From assembly GCA_934754475.1 (NCBI GenBank), contig CAKVHV010000002.1, positions 310,001-374,000 of the forward strand: a stretch of DNA of 64,000 bases, given 5' to 3'. Each line of letters begins with the position of its first letter. The stretch's first letter is position 1. Shown in pieces: positions 26,353 to 35,639 of this stretch. The notes beneath the pieces were generated by a model, which ran no database searches, was not told the origin of the DNA, and saw only the letters and a list, made by a program, of their open reading frames with translations. The DNA comes from an uncultured Clostridia bacterium (GTDB lineage Bacteria; Bacillota; Clostridia; Christensenellales; UBA1242). A program made the translations under genes and the position numbers.

Positions 26353-27837
26353 ATGAAATTTAAAAAATATATGCTTTTACTATTGCTCCCAGTTTTATTT
26401 TTGTTTGCTGGTTGCAAAAGTGACGAAGTACTAAACGCATCAAAAAACTTGTCTACATATACAATAGACATAACATATAACGACGACCACACACTCACAT
26501 GCAAACAAACTGTCGATTACAAAAATAACACAGACACCACTCTTGATAACATCATGTTTCACTTGTATCCACAAAGTTTTAGATTAGGTGCAAAGTCAAG
26601 TGTTGTTAGCACTCTTAATTACAAAAAGTGTTATGAATATGGCTCAAGTTATGGAAGCCTAAATATTTCAAAACAACAAGTCAATGGAAGTGATAGTGAA
26701 ATAGAAATTACTGGCAACGACGAAGATATTGCAAATGTTAAGTTAGACAAATCTTTGCGCCCAGGCGAAACTACAAGTATTTACTTTGAATACACTGTTG
26801 TTATTCCAAATATTAATCATCGTTTTGGATATGGCGACGATACAATTAATATTGCTAATTTTTATCCAGTCGCTTGTATGTACGAAGATGGAGAATTTGT
26901 AATAGATAGTTATCACTACAATGGCGACCCATTCTATTCAGATGTCGCAAATTATAATATAACTTTGCATGCACCAAGCAATTTAGTTATGGCTTCGTCT
27001 GGCAATCTAACATCACAAGAGTCAAACGAAAACATCAATACATACACAATGAATGCCCTTACAATCAGAGATTTTGCAATCGTACTTTCTGACAAATTCA
27101 ATGTGGTTTCTGACAAGGCTGGTGACACAACTGTCAATTACTACTATTATAAAAACCAATATCCTAACGAAGCCATTAGAGCATCAGTTGACTCAGTAAA
27201 CACATTTAATAGACTATTTGGATTATATCCATACAAGGTTTTAAACGTTGTTGAATCAGACTTTGTACATGGTGGAATGGAGTATCCAAATCTTGTACTT
27301 ATCTCAGATATGGTCGATGTTCAAAGCGACTATATAAATGTCATCGTTCATGAAATTGCTCATCAATGGTGGTATGGAATTATTGGAAACAACGAGTATC
27401 ATTATGGCTGGCTTGACGAAGGGTTAACCGAATATTCAACAGTTTTGTTCTACAACGAAAATCCTGACTATAATGTAAACACCAAAGAGTTAATCAAAAA
27501 CACCACAAATAGTTATGTAACCTTTGTTGATGTCTACACCAAAGTATTTGGAAAAGTTGATACATCAATGAATAGACGTCTTAATGAATACAACAACGAA
27601 AGTGAATATGTTTACATCTCATATGTCAAAGGCATGCTCATGTTTGATAGCATCAAAGATGTACTTGGCAAAGATAAATTTATCAAATGTTTGCAAACAT
27701 ATTTTGAAGATAACAAGTTTAAAATTGCCACTCCTGATACTTTGATTGAGTCATTTAGCAAAGGTGCAAAATGTAACATGCGTGACATATTTGAATCGTG
27801 GATAAATGGCAATGTAAAGATTGTAGAAATCAAATAA
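26353..27837 (+). CDS. M1-family zinc metallopeptidase lipoprotein
   Basis: 494 aa from ATG 26353 with GGGGAAAC upstream. A lipoprotein signal peptide ends in the lipobox FLFAGC. The first ~200 residues form a beta-rich M1 N-domain; the catalytic motif is HEIAHQWWYG followed 18 residues later by the third ligand Glu in WLDEGLTEY (the HExxH-x18-E of M1), and GGMEYPN supplies the GAMEN-like exopeptidase loop. It should act outside the membrane as an aminopeptidase. It is a monocistron ending in two hairpins. Confidence 0.9.
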   Translation: MKFKKYMLLLLLPVLFLFAGCKSDEVLNASKNLSTYTIDITYNDDHTLTCKQTVDYKNNTDTTLDNIMFHLYPQSFRLGAKSSVVSTLNYKKCYEYGSSYGSLNISKQQVNGSDSEIEITGNDEDIANVKLDKSLRPGETTSIYFEYTVVIPNINHRFGYGDDTINIANFYPVACMYEDGEFVIDSYHYNGDPFYSDVANYNITLHAPSNLVMASSGNLTSQESNENINTYTMNALTIRDFAIVLSDKFNVVSDKAGDTTVNYYYYKNQYPNEAIRASVDSVNTFNRLFGLYPYKVLNVVESDFVHGGMEYPNLVLISDMVDVQSDYINVIVHEIAHQWWYGIIGNNEYHYGWLDEGLTEYSTVLFYNENPDYNVNTKELIKNTTNSYVTFVDVYTKVFGKVDTSMNRRLNEYNNESEYVYISYVKGMLMFDSIKDVLGKDKFIKCLQTYFEDNKFKIATPDTLIESFSKGAKCNMRDIFESWINGNVKIVEIK

Positions 27838-27855
27838 TTTGAACTTCATATAACA

Positions 27856-27933
27856 CGAGAAAGGGCAAGGATACAAACATCCTTGCCCTTAATTTCTCGC
27901 TAGAAGATAAGGTTATATCCTTATCTTATTTTT
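27856..27933 (+). terminator. two tandem hairpins after the M1 peptidase gene
   Basis: The first stem is AAGGGCAAGGAT/ATCCTTGCCCTT (27861-27872, 27879-27890) with an outer CGAGAAA/TTTCTCG clamp but no T-run. The second, AAGATAAGG-TTATAT-CCTTATCTT (27904-27927), is followed by ATTTTT and is the likely terminator. Confidence 0.7.
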
Positions 27934-27981
27934 AGTTTACACATTATTTTTGATATTATACATATTATTTTATTTTTAATG

Positions 27982-28185
27982 TCAATCATCCAATCCAAGT
28001 AAATAATCTGCACTTTCATTTATGGTTTTGCAAATCTCAACTAGGACACTGAGTGTTGGCTCACGTTTACCTGTGCAATAATTATTGACCACACTTTGCG
28101 ACATTCCTATTTTCTTTGCCAATTCCAATTGAGACATCCCACTATTTTTTAGACATTCAACTAATCTTTCATTAAACTTTTTCAT
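27982..28185 (-). CDS. small Xre-type regulator
   Basis: 67 aa, essentially one HTH_3 domain (MSQLELAKKIGMSQSVVNNYCTGKREPT) ending with DYLLGLDD. There is no effector domain and no strong ribosome site. It lies ~80 bp downstream of the polymerase IV partner gene, on the same strand, and may be read from the SOS promoter or its own. Confidence 0.8.
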   Translation of the reverse strand: MKKFNERLVECLKNSGMSQLELAKKIGMSQSVVNNYCTGKREPTLSVLVEICKTINESADYLLGLDD

Positions 28186-28264
28186 ATTTATATATTATTG
28201 CTTTTAGCCATATTTTACTTGACTTATGGCTATGAGCCATAAGCTCATCTATCTTCATATAGCA

Positions 28265-28495
28265 TTATTTTTCTTCAACAAACCACTTGTTTCTCTCGTT
28301 AAATAAGTATGTCTCATGCCCACAAATTCTAACAGTATATCTATCCCCTAGACCACCTACTTTCATTGATACTGCGGGTCTGCAATCAAGCACCTTGTCT
28401 ATATTAAATATTTTTCCTTCCAAGTCAATTGTCAATGGCTTTTTCTTTCCGTTCTCGTCAATTTCAACAGTTACTTTGACGTATTTTTTGTTCAT
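28265..28495 (-). CDS. small protein accompanying the Y-family polymerase
   Basis: 76 aa from ATG 28495; the in-frame GTG at 28504 lies inside the ribosome site AGGTGG. It has the pattern VTVEIDENGKKKPLTI, DKVLDCRPA, GGLGDRYTVRICG and a terminal WFVEEK, which I recognise as a conserved short protein commonly encoded beside dinB-like genes in Clostridia; its function is unknown. It follows the polymerase by 29 bp, so it should share its LexA control. Confidence 0.75.
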   Translation of the reverse strand: MNKKYVKVTVEIDENGKKKPLTIDLEGKIFNIDKVLDCRPAVSMKVGGLGDRYTVRICGHETYLFNERNKWFVEEK

Positions 28496-28524
28496 ATCTT
28501 CCACCTACTTTCCCCAAAAATATT

Positions 28525-29775
28525 TTATATCGGCTTGAAAAAACCTACTGGATGAATTATATGTGTCTCGGTTGTAGGATTTAATGTTGCCAAATCTTCG
28601 TTTTCCAAAATGTTCGCTCGCCTTATAATATTATATCCAAATCTTGACCTTAAATTCTCTATAGTGTTTTCCAACTTTTGTTGCTTTTCCAAATTTTGTC
28701 CTACATGGAATATATCGTCTTGAATTTTGCCTTCACACAAATTTGCAACTCTTACACCCAAAGCCCTGACATCCAAATTCCAATCATAATGTTCCAAAAA
28801 AAGTTTGTAAGCATTTTGTGCAATGTCTAGCGATACATTTGTCGGATTATTAAGAGCGATTTGCCTTTCAAACGACTGCAAATTTGTATCTTTGACCCAA
28901 AGACACACACAACTAGCATATGCGTCCTTTTTTTTCATTCTTTCGGCAACACTTTCGGCTAGTAAATATATTACACTCTTGACTTGTTCGTTTGTACTCA
29001 AATCAATTGGACAAGTTGTACTATTTCCAAACGATTTAATTTTTTCGCTTTTGAATATGCTTGTAACTTCGGTATTATCCAGTCCATTGGCAAAATCGTG
29101 CAAGACCTGTCCCATTTTGCCAAGTGTAAGTTTGAGATATTTTCTGTCCGCCATAGCCAAGTCGCCAATAGTCTTTATCCCGGCTTTTTCAAATTTTTTG
29201 GTCGTTGCTCTCCCAACATACAAAAGGTCACTTGCCGGCAATCCCCAAATTAAATCTTTGTAATTTTGGGGTGTTATGGTTGTAACTGCATTGGGCTTTT
29301 TTATGTCGCTTCCAAGTTTAGCAAAAACCTTATTAAAACTAACCCCAATACTCACTGTAAGCCCTATTTCGGCAATTATTCTAGCCCTTATATTATTAGC
29401 AATCTTTTCGGCTTGGTCAAAGTCTTGAGCCAGGTGAGATATGTCTATCCATGCTTCATCAATTCCAAAACTCTCAACCCTATCTGAATACTCTCTATAA
29501 ATATCCTTGACAAGTCTGCTTATGTAGAGATAAAGTTCAAATCTTGCAGGCAAGCACACAAGTTCACCCTTGTATTTTTGCCTAGCTTCCCAAACTGTAT
29601 CTCCGGTCTTGATATTGTATGCCTTGGCTATATAATTTTTGGCAAGAACTATCCCATGTCTTTTTTCTTCATCACCAACCACAACAACCGCCTTGTTTCG
29701 AATACTAGGATTGTATAAACTCTCAACACTTGCATAAAAATTATTAAGGTCACTATGAAGTATAAATCTTCCCAT
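28525..29775 (-). CDS. dinB: Y-family DNA polymerase (Pol IV/UmuC-like)
   Basis: 416 aa. Catalytic motifs: LHSDLNNFYASVE, the steric/active-site VESFGIDEAWID (SIDE equivalent), and VSIGVSFNKVFAKLGSDIKKP; a helix-hairpin-helix (WGLPASDLLYVGRAT) and little-finger domain follow. It performs error-prone translesion synthesis. Expression is under a consensus promoter with a LexA box across the transcription start. GGAAGGGG precedes the ATG. Whether it is closer to DinB or UmuC is not decided. Confidence 0.9.
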   Translation of the reverse strand: MGRFILHSDLNNFYASVESLYNPSIRNKAVVVVGDEEKRHGIVLAKNYIAKAYNIKTGDTVWEARQKYKGELVCLPARFELYLYISRLVKDIYREYSDRVESFGIDEAWIDISHLAQDFDQAEKIANNIRARIIAEIGLTVSIGVSFNKVFAKLGSDIKKPNAVTTITPQNYKDLIWGLPASDLLYVGRATTKKFEKAGIKTIGDLAMADRKYLKLTLGKMGQVLHDFANGLDNTEVTSIFKSEKIKSFGNSTTCPIDLSTNEQVKSVIYLLAESVAERMKKKDAYASCVCLWVKDTNLQSFERQIALNNPTNVSLDIAQNAYKLFLEHYDWNLDVRALGVRVANLCEGKIQDDIFHVGQNLEKQQKLENTIENLRSRFGYNIIRRANILENEDLATLNPTTETHIIHPVGFFKPI

Positions 29776-29880
29776 AAATTATTTTCCCCTTCCATTCACT
29801 TATACACATTTTAAAGTCTCACTAGGTTGGCATGCTTTCAAAAAAGCACGGGCAGTCAAGATAATAGGCTTTAGTCACAG

Positions 29881-29896
29881 TAGAACATTTGTTCTA
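29881..29896. promoter_or_regulatory. LexA (DinR) box of dinB
   Basis: Perfect palindrome TAGAACATTTGTTCTA, matching the Bacillus/Clostridium SOS operator GAAC-N4-GTTC. It begins a few bases after the -10 of the dinB promoter, so bound LexA would cover the start site. Confidence 0.85.
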
Positions 29897-29901
29897 TGGA
29901 G

Positions 29902-29930
29902 AGTATAGCACCGGGCTTATATTTTGTAAA
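29902..29930 (-). promoter_or_regulatory. dinB promoter
   Basis: Minus strand TTTACA (29930-29925), 17 bp, TATACT (29907-29902). The start is predicted near 29895, inside the LexA box, leaving a ~115-nt leader that contains a hairpin (CGTGCTTT/AAAGCATG). Confidence 0.7.
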
Positions 29931-29972
29931 GAGAAATTAAACAAATTATATAATGGATATTTTTGGAAAAAA

Positions 29973-30045
29973 AGATGCAGACAAAATTCTACATCTTCTC
30001 TCTAAATCCCAAGTAAAAAGATGTCTGCAAAAGCAAACATCTTTT
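29973..30045 (-). terminator. tandem terminators after the uridine-kinase-like gene
   Basis: The first on the minus transcript is AAAAAGATGT.TGC/GCA.ACATCTTTTT (30015-30045), just after the stop. The second is AGATGTAGA/TCTGCATCT (29973-29996) followed by TTTTTTT. Together they insulate the SOS promoter from read-through. Confidence 0.75.
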
Positions 30046-30047
30046 TG

Positions 30048-30959
30048 TTATTTATCTTTGGTTACAAATTCCCACATAAGCGAAGTATCCGGAATAATAT
30101 CTTTGGATATTGGTGTAAGATTTTTGAATAGGTTATAGAAAGGAATATCGTCAATCTGCACCCTATCTTCTCTTACAAATCTTTCCACTTCGGATTTATA
30201 AACACAAAGTTCATACTCGTGCATTGTATCTACAAAGTAATCTACTTTGGTTCTATATGGTTCAATAAATTGTTCTTCGACAGCAGTTACTTCTGGCCAG
30301 ATTTCAACAGTTTTCTTTGGCGTAGTGTTACGTCTATCTATATCTCTTATACATCTTCTAAGCAGTCTTAAATTTTTGGACGACAATTGGAACTTGTCAT
30401 CTTTGAATGACTGAAGTGGACTTACATAAATTTTGAAGTAATTTGATGTTCCCAAACTCTTGAGAACTCTAGGGTTCAAAACATGTATACCTTCAAAAAT
30501 TACAATCGAATTAAATTTGTATTTGTAAGGCTTGGCATCATGGATTGACTTGCTTTGTTTGAAGTCATATTCTGGGAACTTGACATCTTCGCCACCAAAG
30601 TACTTTGAAAAGCAATCTTTCATAAGTTCATAATCCAAAATATCTGGACTATCAAAATCCGGTTTTCCGTTAGGAAGTGGTTTACGCTTGTCTAAGTCGA
30701 TAAAGAAATCATCCATAGATATTACATCTACAACACGACCTTTTAGTTCAAGTATTTGTTTCAAAAGTTTGGCTGTTGTTGTTTTTCCAGCACAACTAGG
30801 GCCACAAAGCAACACTATTTTAACATTATTTTTAGCTAAAATCTTGTTTGCAAGTGTAAACAATTGTCCCCTATATCTACTCTCGGTATCAAATACGAAT
30901 TTGTTTAAATCTCTTTCTTGTTTTTTTTCAATAGTATCAACTGATATGTATTTGTTCAT
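30048..30959 (-). CDS. uridine kinase/phosphoribulokinase-family protein
   Basis: 303 aa. P-loop GPSCAGKTTTAK, the base/ribose site ISMDDFF, FDSPDILDY, and the lid-like RRCIRDIDRRNTTP are hallmarks of the uridine kinase fold. An N-terminal ~45-residue segment and a long C-terminus set it apart from plain Udk; it resembles the stand-alone kinase half of threonyl-tRNA-synthetase-like/uridine kinase proteins in Clostridia. It probably phosphorylates a nucleoside. It is 10 bp after the P-type ATPase gene, with AAGGAA before the ATG. Confidence 0.8.
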   Translation of the reverse strand: MNKYISVDTIEKKQERDLNKFVFDTESRYRGQLFTLANKILAKNNVKIVLLCGPSCAGKTTTAKLLKQILELKGRVVDVISMDDFFIDLDKRKPLPNGKPDFDSPDILDYELMKDCFSKYFGGEDVKFPEYDFKQSKSIHDAKPYKYKFNSIVIFEGIHVLNPRVLKSLGTSNYFKIYVSPLQSFKDDKFQLSSKNLRLLRRCIRDIDRRNTTPKKTVEIWPEVTAVEEQFIEPYRTKVDYFVDTMHEYELCVYKSEVERFVREDRVQIDDIPFYNLFKNLTPISKDIIPDTSLMWEFVTKDK

Positions 30960-30969
30960 TTAAATTTCC

Positions 30970-33624
30970 TTATTGCTTTTTTGCATTGCCATAGATTAAT
31001 TTGTCAAGACCTTTGACAATTCCATCATAAACTGGATACGAAACTAGTACAACACAAATTATAAATAGAATATTAGTTAAGTTTAGTGGGACATATTCAA
31101 AGAAACTTGCCCAAGACTTAACAGAAAGTATTGCCACACACAAAGTAACCATGCACGCAAACATTATTCCCCTGAATACATCAAATGGTTTACATAGTCT
31201 AAATAGTACAAGAAGTCCTACAAATGTAATTGCCAAAGATGCCATTGTTTGGAATTGTCCGTCTGTTCCAAGTGCCAAATCAAACAAGTAACAAGCAACA
31301 ACATTAATAAATAGTATTAATGCTCCCGGCAAAGACTTGGATAACAAATTTGACAGGAACTTGCCCTTGATTTTTTCGTTGTTCGGCTGTAATGCAAGGA
31401 AGAACGAAGGTACACCGATAACCAAGGTTTCAAGCAACAATACTTGTCTAGTTGTAAATGGATACAACTGACCGATAATTATATAGAAAATTGATAGCAA
31501 AATTGTATAAATTGTTTTCATCAAAAATAATGATGATGACTTTTGAATGTTGTTAATAACACGTCGTCCTTCGGCAACAACCGATGGCATTGACGAAAAG
31601 TTACTATCCAAAAGCACTAAGTTACTAACAAGTCTAGTTGCTTCCGAACCACTCGCCATTGCAACACTACAATCGGCTTCCTTAAGTGCCAAAATATCAT
31701 TAACACCATCACCCGTCATAGCAACTTTGTGACCTTTGGCTTTGAGTGCTTTGACAAGGATACATTTTTGTTCGGGACTAACACGTCCAAATATTGTATA
31801 GTTATCTGCAGCATCTATTACTTGTTGTTGACTAAGTCCTTCAAGACTTATGTATCTATCTGCATTTTCGACACCAACACGACGACTAACTTCGCTAACT
31901 GTAATTGGATTATCTCCAGATATAATCTTAATATCTACACCATTTTCTTTAAACCATGCAATGGTCTCCATTGCATCTTCTCTAATATGGTCTTCGATTA
32001 CTACTATTGCCACAGGTTCTCTCTTTGGTGGAATTTTGTCATCTTTCAAAGTTCCGTCACACTGAGCAAATAACAATACTCTGAAACCTTTGCTAGCATA
32101 AGTTTTAACCAAGTTGTCTACTTGGGCATTTTTTGTTTTTAAAACGTATTCAGGCGCTCCAAATACATATGTTTCACCATTAGTAAATGTTACTCCACTC
32201 ATTTTTCGTGTCGAATTGAATGGCAAAACATGTGATGCAGTCATGTCTTTGGAATATCCAAAATGAGTAATGAGCGCTCTACTTGTTTGGTTGTTGTCAT
32301 CTAGTGCAGTAAGCATTGAACCAACTAGATGGTCAAGAGTATGCTTCATATCTGTTTTGATTTGAATTACGTTACTTACTTTCATAGTTCCGTCAGTAAT
32401 TGTACCAGTTTTGTCTAGGCACAAAACATCCGTTCTTGCAAGCATTTCAATAGAATACAAGTCTTGAACCAAAGTTCTCTTTTTTGCTAATTTAATAACC
32501 CCTACAGCCAAAGCCATCGAAGTAAGCAAGAACATTCCCGCAGGAATCATTCCAATCATTGAACCCGCTGTTCTTCGAATAATTTCGGCAGTTGAATTAT
32601 CGCTTCCAAGCAAATCATAGTTATTTTTGAACATCAAAATTGAAAGTGGGATAATTATAATACCAATTATTGTAATAATCGTATTCAAAGTCCCCATAAG
32701 TTCGCTTTTTGGCTTTTTGTATTGTTTTGCTTGAGCAGCAAGTTTGGCTGTATATGTATCGTTTCCAACTTTGTCAACCTTGGCATAACACTTTCCACCA
32801 ACAACAAAGCTTCCGCTATATAGTATGTCGCCCTTGGTCTTTTTGACAGCAACACTTTCACCCGTAAGCAAACTTTCATTGACTTCGACAGTTCCTTCCA
32901 AAACTATACTATCGGCACAAATTTGCTTGCCAGTTTGCAAAATCATTATATCATCAAGCACAAGTTCGCTTACTGGAATTTTGCTTTCCATTTTGTCTCT
33001 TATGACTGTTGCTGTCGGCGACGAAACAAGACTGATTTTTTCTATTGTCTTTTTTGCCTTGATTTCTTGAATCATGCCAATAAGAGTATTTGCAAGCACG
33101 ATAAACATAAATAGGCAGTCGCCCCAAGCCCCAACCGAAATTAGTGCAACAGCGACAAGCAAACAAAGCAAGTTAAAGAACGAAAACAAGTTTCCAAAAA
33201 TTATTGCCCTATAAGTCTTTGTATTTTTTGACTCAACCACATTGACAAGTTTTTCTTCCTGTCTTTTGAGTACTTGGTCATAACTAAGACCGGTTTTAAC
33301 TTGTGGATTATATCTTTCGATTTCAATAGCCTTGTCTTTTTTCTTTTTGGATTTTGGCTTCTTTTCTTCTTCCTTAGGAATTATCCTAGGAGCTTTGATA
33401 ACCACTTCTTTTTTGCCCTTATGCTCATTTGCTTCGTGACCCAAATCTTCTACATTGTCTACAATTGCTTCGGCATCAAGCAAGACATCTTGCTTTTCTT
33501 CTTGCACTGGTTTTTTGGCTATCTTTTCTTTGGAGTTTTTATCGGTTTTAGGCAATGATTTTTTTGCTTTCGACTTAGCCAAAGACTTTTTTGTGCTAGA
33601 TTTTTTTCCTTTTGTGTTACTCAT
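30970..33624 (-). CDS. P-type cation-transporting ATPase (CtpE/MgtA-like)
   Basis: 884 aa from ATG 33624 with AAAGGA upstream; the frame to 33672 has no such site. The first ~115 residues are Lys/Ser/Glu-rich and disordered, unusual for the family. Then come the actuator TGES loop (LLTGESVAV), the membrane motif GMIPAGMFLLTS (in place of the common PEGL), phosphorylation site DKTGTITDG, and hinge MTGDGVNDILALKEAD. About ten spans are predicted. Calcium or magnesium is the likely ion by resemblance to CtpE/MgtA; this is inference. Confidence 0.85.
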   Translation of the reverse strand: MSNTKGKKSSTKKSLAKSKAKKSLPKTDKNSKEKIAKKPVQEEKQDVLLDAEAIVDNVEDLGHEANEHKGKKEVVIKAPRIIPKEEEKKPKSKKKKDKAIEIERYNPQVKTGLSYDQVLKRQEEKLVNVVESKNTKTYRAIIFGNLFSFFNLLCLLVAVALISVGAWGDCLFMFIVLANTLIGMIQEIKAKKTIEKISLVSSPTATVIRDKMESKIPVSELVLDDIMILQTGKQICADSIVLEGTVEVNESLLTGESVAVKKTKGDILYSGSFVVGGKCYAKVDKVGNDTYTAKLAAQAKQYKKPKSELMGTLNTIITIIGIIIIPLSILMFKNNYDLLGSDNSTAEIIRRTAGSMIGMIPAGMFLLTSMALAVGVIKLAKKRTLVQDLYSIEMLARTDVLCLDKTGTITDGTMKVSNVIQIKTDMKHTLDHLVGSMLTALDDNNQTSRALITHFGYSKDMTASHVLPFNSTRKMSGVTFTNGETYVFGAPEYVLKTKNAQVDNLVKTYASKGFRVLLFAQCDGTLKDDKIPPKREPVAIVVIEDHIREDAMETIAWFKENGVDIKIISGDNPITVSEVSRRVGVENADRYISLEGLSQQQVIDAADNYTIFGRVSPEQKCILVKALKAKGHKVAMTGDGVNDILALKEADCSVAMASGSEATRLVSNLVLLDSNFSSMPSVVAEGRRVINNIQKSSSLFLMKTIYTILLSIFYIIIGQLYPFTTRQVLLLETLVIGVPSFFLALQPNNEKIKGKFLSNLLSKSLPGALILFINVVACYLFDLALGTDGQFQTMASLAITFVGLLVLFRLCKPFDVFRGIMFACMVTLCVAILSVKSWASFFEYVPLNLTNILFIICVVLVSYPVYDGIVKGLDKLIYGNAKKQ

Positions 33625-33676
33625 TGATTTTCCTTTTATATTTAATAGTTTATTTAAAAACCAAATTTTCAATTAC

Positions 33677-33719
33677 AACTGCCACCCAAATTTTGATAAA
33701 TCAAAAAACGTTGGCGGTT
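33677..33719 (-). promoter_or_regulatory. stem-loop in the P-type ATPase leader
   Basis: On the minus transcript AACCGCCA pairs with TGGCAGTT (one mismatch), enclosing TTTTGAT/ATCAAAA. It lies ~53 nt before the ATPase start and does not match a known metal riboswitch that I recognise. Confidence 0.35.
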
Positions 33720-33852
33720 TTTAAAGTTTAATGTTCAAAGAAAGTATCCCTTCTACATTACAATATATTAACATAATTACTTTTAAATTTCAAATAAAAT
33801 AGTGTCTTTTGTAAAATAGCCAAATAATTTTTTGTTAAACTTTCAAAAAGCC

Positions 33853-33881
33853 TTGCAAAAAAAGTTGTTTGGTGCTATACT
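33853..33881 (+). promoter_or_regulatory. glyS T-box promoter
   Basis: TTGCAA (33853-33858), 17 bp, TATACT (33876-33881); start predicted near 33888, just before the T-box stem I. Confidence 0.65.
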
Positions 33882-33889
33882 TTGGATAA

Positions 33890-34118
33890 TTTTACATATC
33901 CCAAAACTAAAATTCCGATTTGAGCAAAGTGGCGACTTGCAAGGAAAGATATTTAAAATGAATATCCAAGTTTCAAAAAAAGTTCTTGTCAAAAACTAGT
34001 AAGATGGATTTTTAATCAATTAGGGTGGAACCGCGGTCAAATATCGTCCCTAAAAACCAAACTTTTTTTCGTAAATATATTTATGAAGTTGCATTTTGGT
34101 TTTAGGGATTTTTTTGTA
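33890..34118 (+). ncRNA. T-box leader (glycine) of glyS
   Basis: The conserved T-box AGGGTGGAACCGCGG is at 34022-34036. It is followed by a terminator whose arms TCCCTAAAAACCAA (34047-34060) and TTGGTTTTAGGGA (34096-34108) precede a run of eight T; the T-box side can pair with the 5' arm to form the antiterminator. Stem I spans ~33905-33970, and a GGC triplet at 33931-33933 is a plausible glycine specifier. Uncharged tRNA-Gly should allow read-through into glyS. Confidence 0.9.
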
Positions 34119-34146
34119 AAATAAAAATAATTTTAAGGAGAACATT

Positions 34147-35520
34147 ATGACAAAAGTAACAATGGACAAAATTGTAAATCTTTGCAAAAACAGGGGTATA
34201 ATTTTTCAAGGAAGCGAAATTTATGGCGGAATGGGAAACACTTGGGACTATGGTCCAGTTGGTGTTGAAATCAAAAACAATCTAAAACGTGCTTGGTGGA
34301 AAAGATTTGTTCAAGAAGACAAATCAACTTATGGTGTTGATGCCGCAATTCTTATGAATCCTAGAGTTTGGGAAGCATCTGGTCACACTCAAAACTTTAG
34401 TGACCCAAAAATGGATTGTAAGGCTTGTAAACAAAGATTTAGAGCGGATAATCTTATTGAAGAACACTCCAAAGGCACTGTTTCAGCCGAAGCAATGACA
34501 AACGAACAAATGGAAGAATATATAACTACAAACAAAGTTAAATGCCCACATTGTGGCAATTTTGATTGGACACCAATTAGACAATTTAAACTTATGTTTG
34601 AGACAAGTCGTGGAACTTTGGAAGGCGAAAAAGACGTCGTTTATCTAAGACCAGAGACTTGCCAAGGCGAATATGTAAACTTCCTTAATATTCAACGTAG
34701 CATGAGAGCCAAAGTGCCTTTTGCAATTGCACAAATCGGCAAATCTTTCCGAAACGAAGTAACACCGGGAAACTTTATATTTAGAACAATCGAATTTGAA
34801 CAAATGGAATTGCAAAGATTTTGCAAAGAATCAGATAGTTTTGAATTTTATGAAGACTACAAACAAAGAGCAATGAAATTTTTGACAGATTTGGGCTTTG
34901 CACCCGAACATCTTAAATTCCACGACCACGAAAAATTAGCATTTTATGCCAAAGCCGCTTGTGATATTTTCTATCTATTCCCTATGGGCTGGAGCGAACT
35001 TAATGGTGTACATCATAGGTCGACTCACGACTTGACTAGACACCAAGAATTTAGCGGAAAATCTATGCTTTATCTTGACCCTATCACCAACGAAAAATAC
35101 ATTCCAAATGTTATTGAATATTCAATTGGTGCAGATAGACTAATGCTCGCTGTTTTGACCGAAGCATACAACGAAGAAACCTTGGAAGGCGGAGACACAA
35201 GAGTTGTTCTCAAACTTCACCCTGCTCTTGCACCTTACAAAGTAGCAGTTTTGCCACTTCAAAAAAACTTAAACGAAAAAGCTTGTGAAGTATATAATAA
35301 CCTTTCCAAAAAATTCATGTGTATCTATGACGAATCGGGTTCTATCGGCAAACGTTATCGTAGACAAGATGAGATTGGTGTTCCTTTCTCAGTAACTATT
35401 GACTTTGATACTTTGGAAGACAATACAGTTACAATTAGAGATAGAGACACTATGGAACAAATTAGATTAAATATCGACGAACTAGAAAGTTATATTGCTA
35501 ATAGAATTGAATTTAACTAA
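34147..35520 (+). CDS. glyS: glycyl-tRNA synthetase, homodimeric type
   Basis: 457 aa class II synthetase: GIIFQGSEIYGGMGNTWDYG at the N-terminus, RPETCQGEYVNF (motif 2 region), SFRNEVTPGNFIFRTIEFEQME, and a C-terminal anticodon-binding domain from ~355 (KVAVLPLQKNL). A zinc-ribbon-like insert (CKACKQRF...CPHCGNF) is present. It charges tRNA-Gly. It is controlled by the upstream T-box, with AAGGAG before the ATG, and ends in a strong terminator. Confidence 0.95.
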   Translation: MTKVTMDKIVNLCKNRGIIFQGSEIYGGMGNTWDYGPVGVEIKNNLKRAWWKRFVQEDKSTYGVDAAILMNPRVWEASGHTQNFSDPKMDCKACKQRFRADNLIEEHSKGTVSAEAMTNEQMEEYITTNKVKCPHCGNFDWTPIRQFKLMFETSRGTLEGEKDVVYLRPETCQGEYVNFLNIQRSMRAKVPFAIAQIGKSFRNEVTPGNFIFRTIEFEQMELQRFCKESDSFEFYEDYKQRAMKFLTDLGFAPEHLKFHDHEKLAFYAKAACDIFYLFPMGWSELNGVHHRSTHDLTRHQEFSGKSMLYLDPITNEKYIPNVIEYSIGADRLMLAVLTEAYNEETLEGGDTRVVLKLHPALAPYKVAVLPLQKNLNEKACEVYNNLSKKFMCIYDESGSIGKRYRRQDEIGVPFSVTIDFDTLEDNTVTIRDRDTMEQIRLNIDELESYIANRIEFN

Positions 35521-35588
35521 AATAATAGTCTAGTTGTCTAATCAATTCAAAAACACTTTTTGCAAAACTTTAAGTTTACTTAACATAC

Positions 35589-35619
35589 AAAAAAATGACC
35601 TAATCTAGGTCATTTTTTT
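35589..35619. terminator. bidirectional terminator after glyS
   Basis: Perfect 14-bp stem AAAAAAATGACCTA-ATC-TAGGTCATTTTTTT, with a 3-nt loop, between convergent genes. Confidence 0.9.
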
Positions 35620-35639
35620 ATTTACCAATTTTAAATTAT

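Noticed and set aside
29776..29880. Known riboswitch in the dinB leader
   Set aside because: A hairpin is present, but I could not match any riboswitch consensus; LexA control explains regulation.
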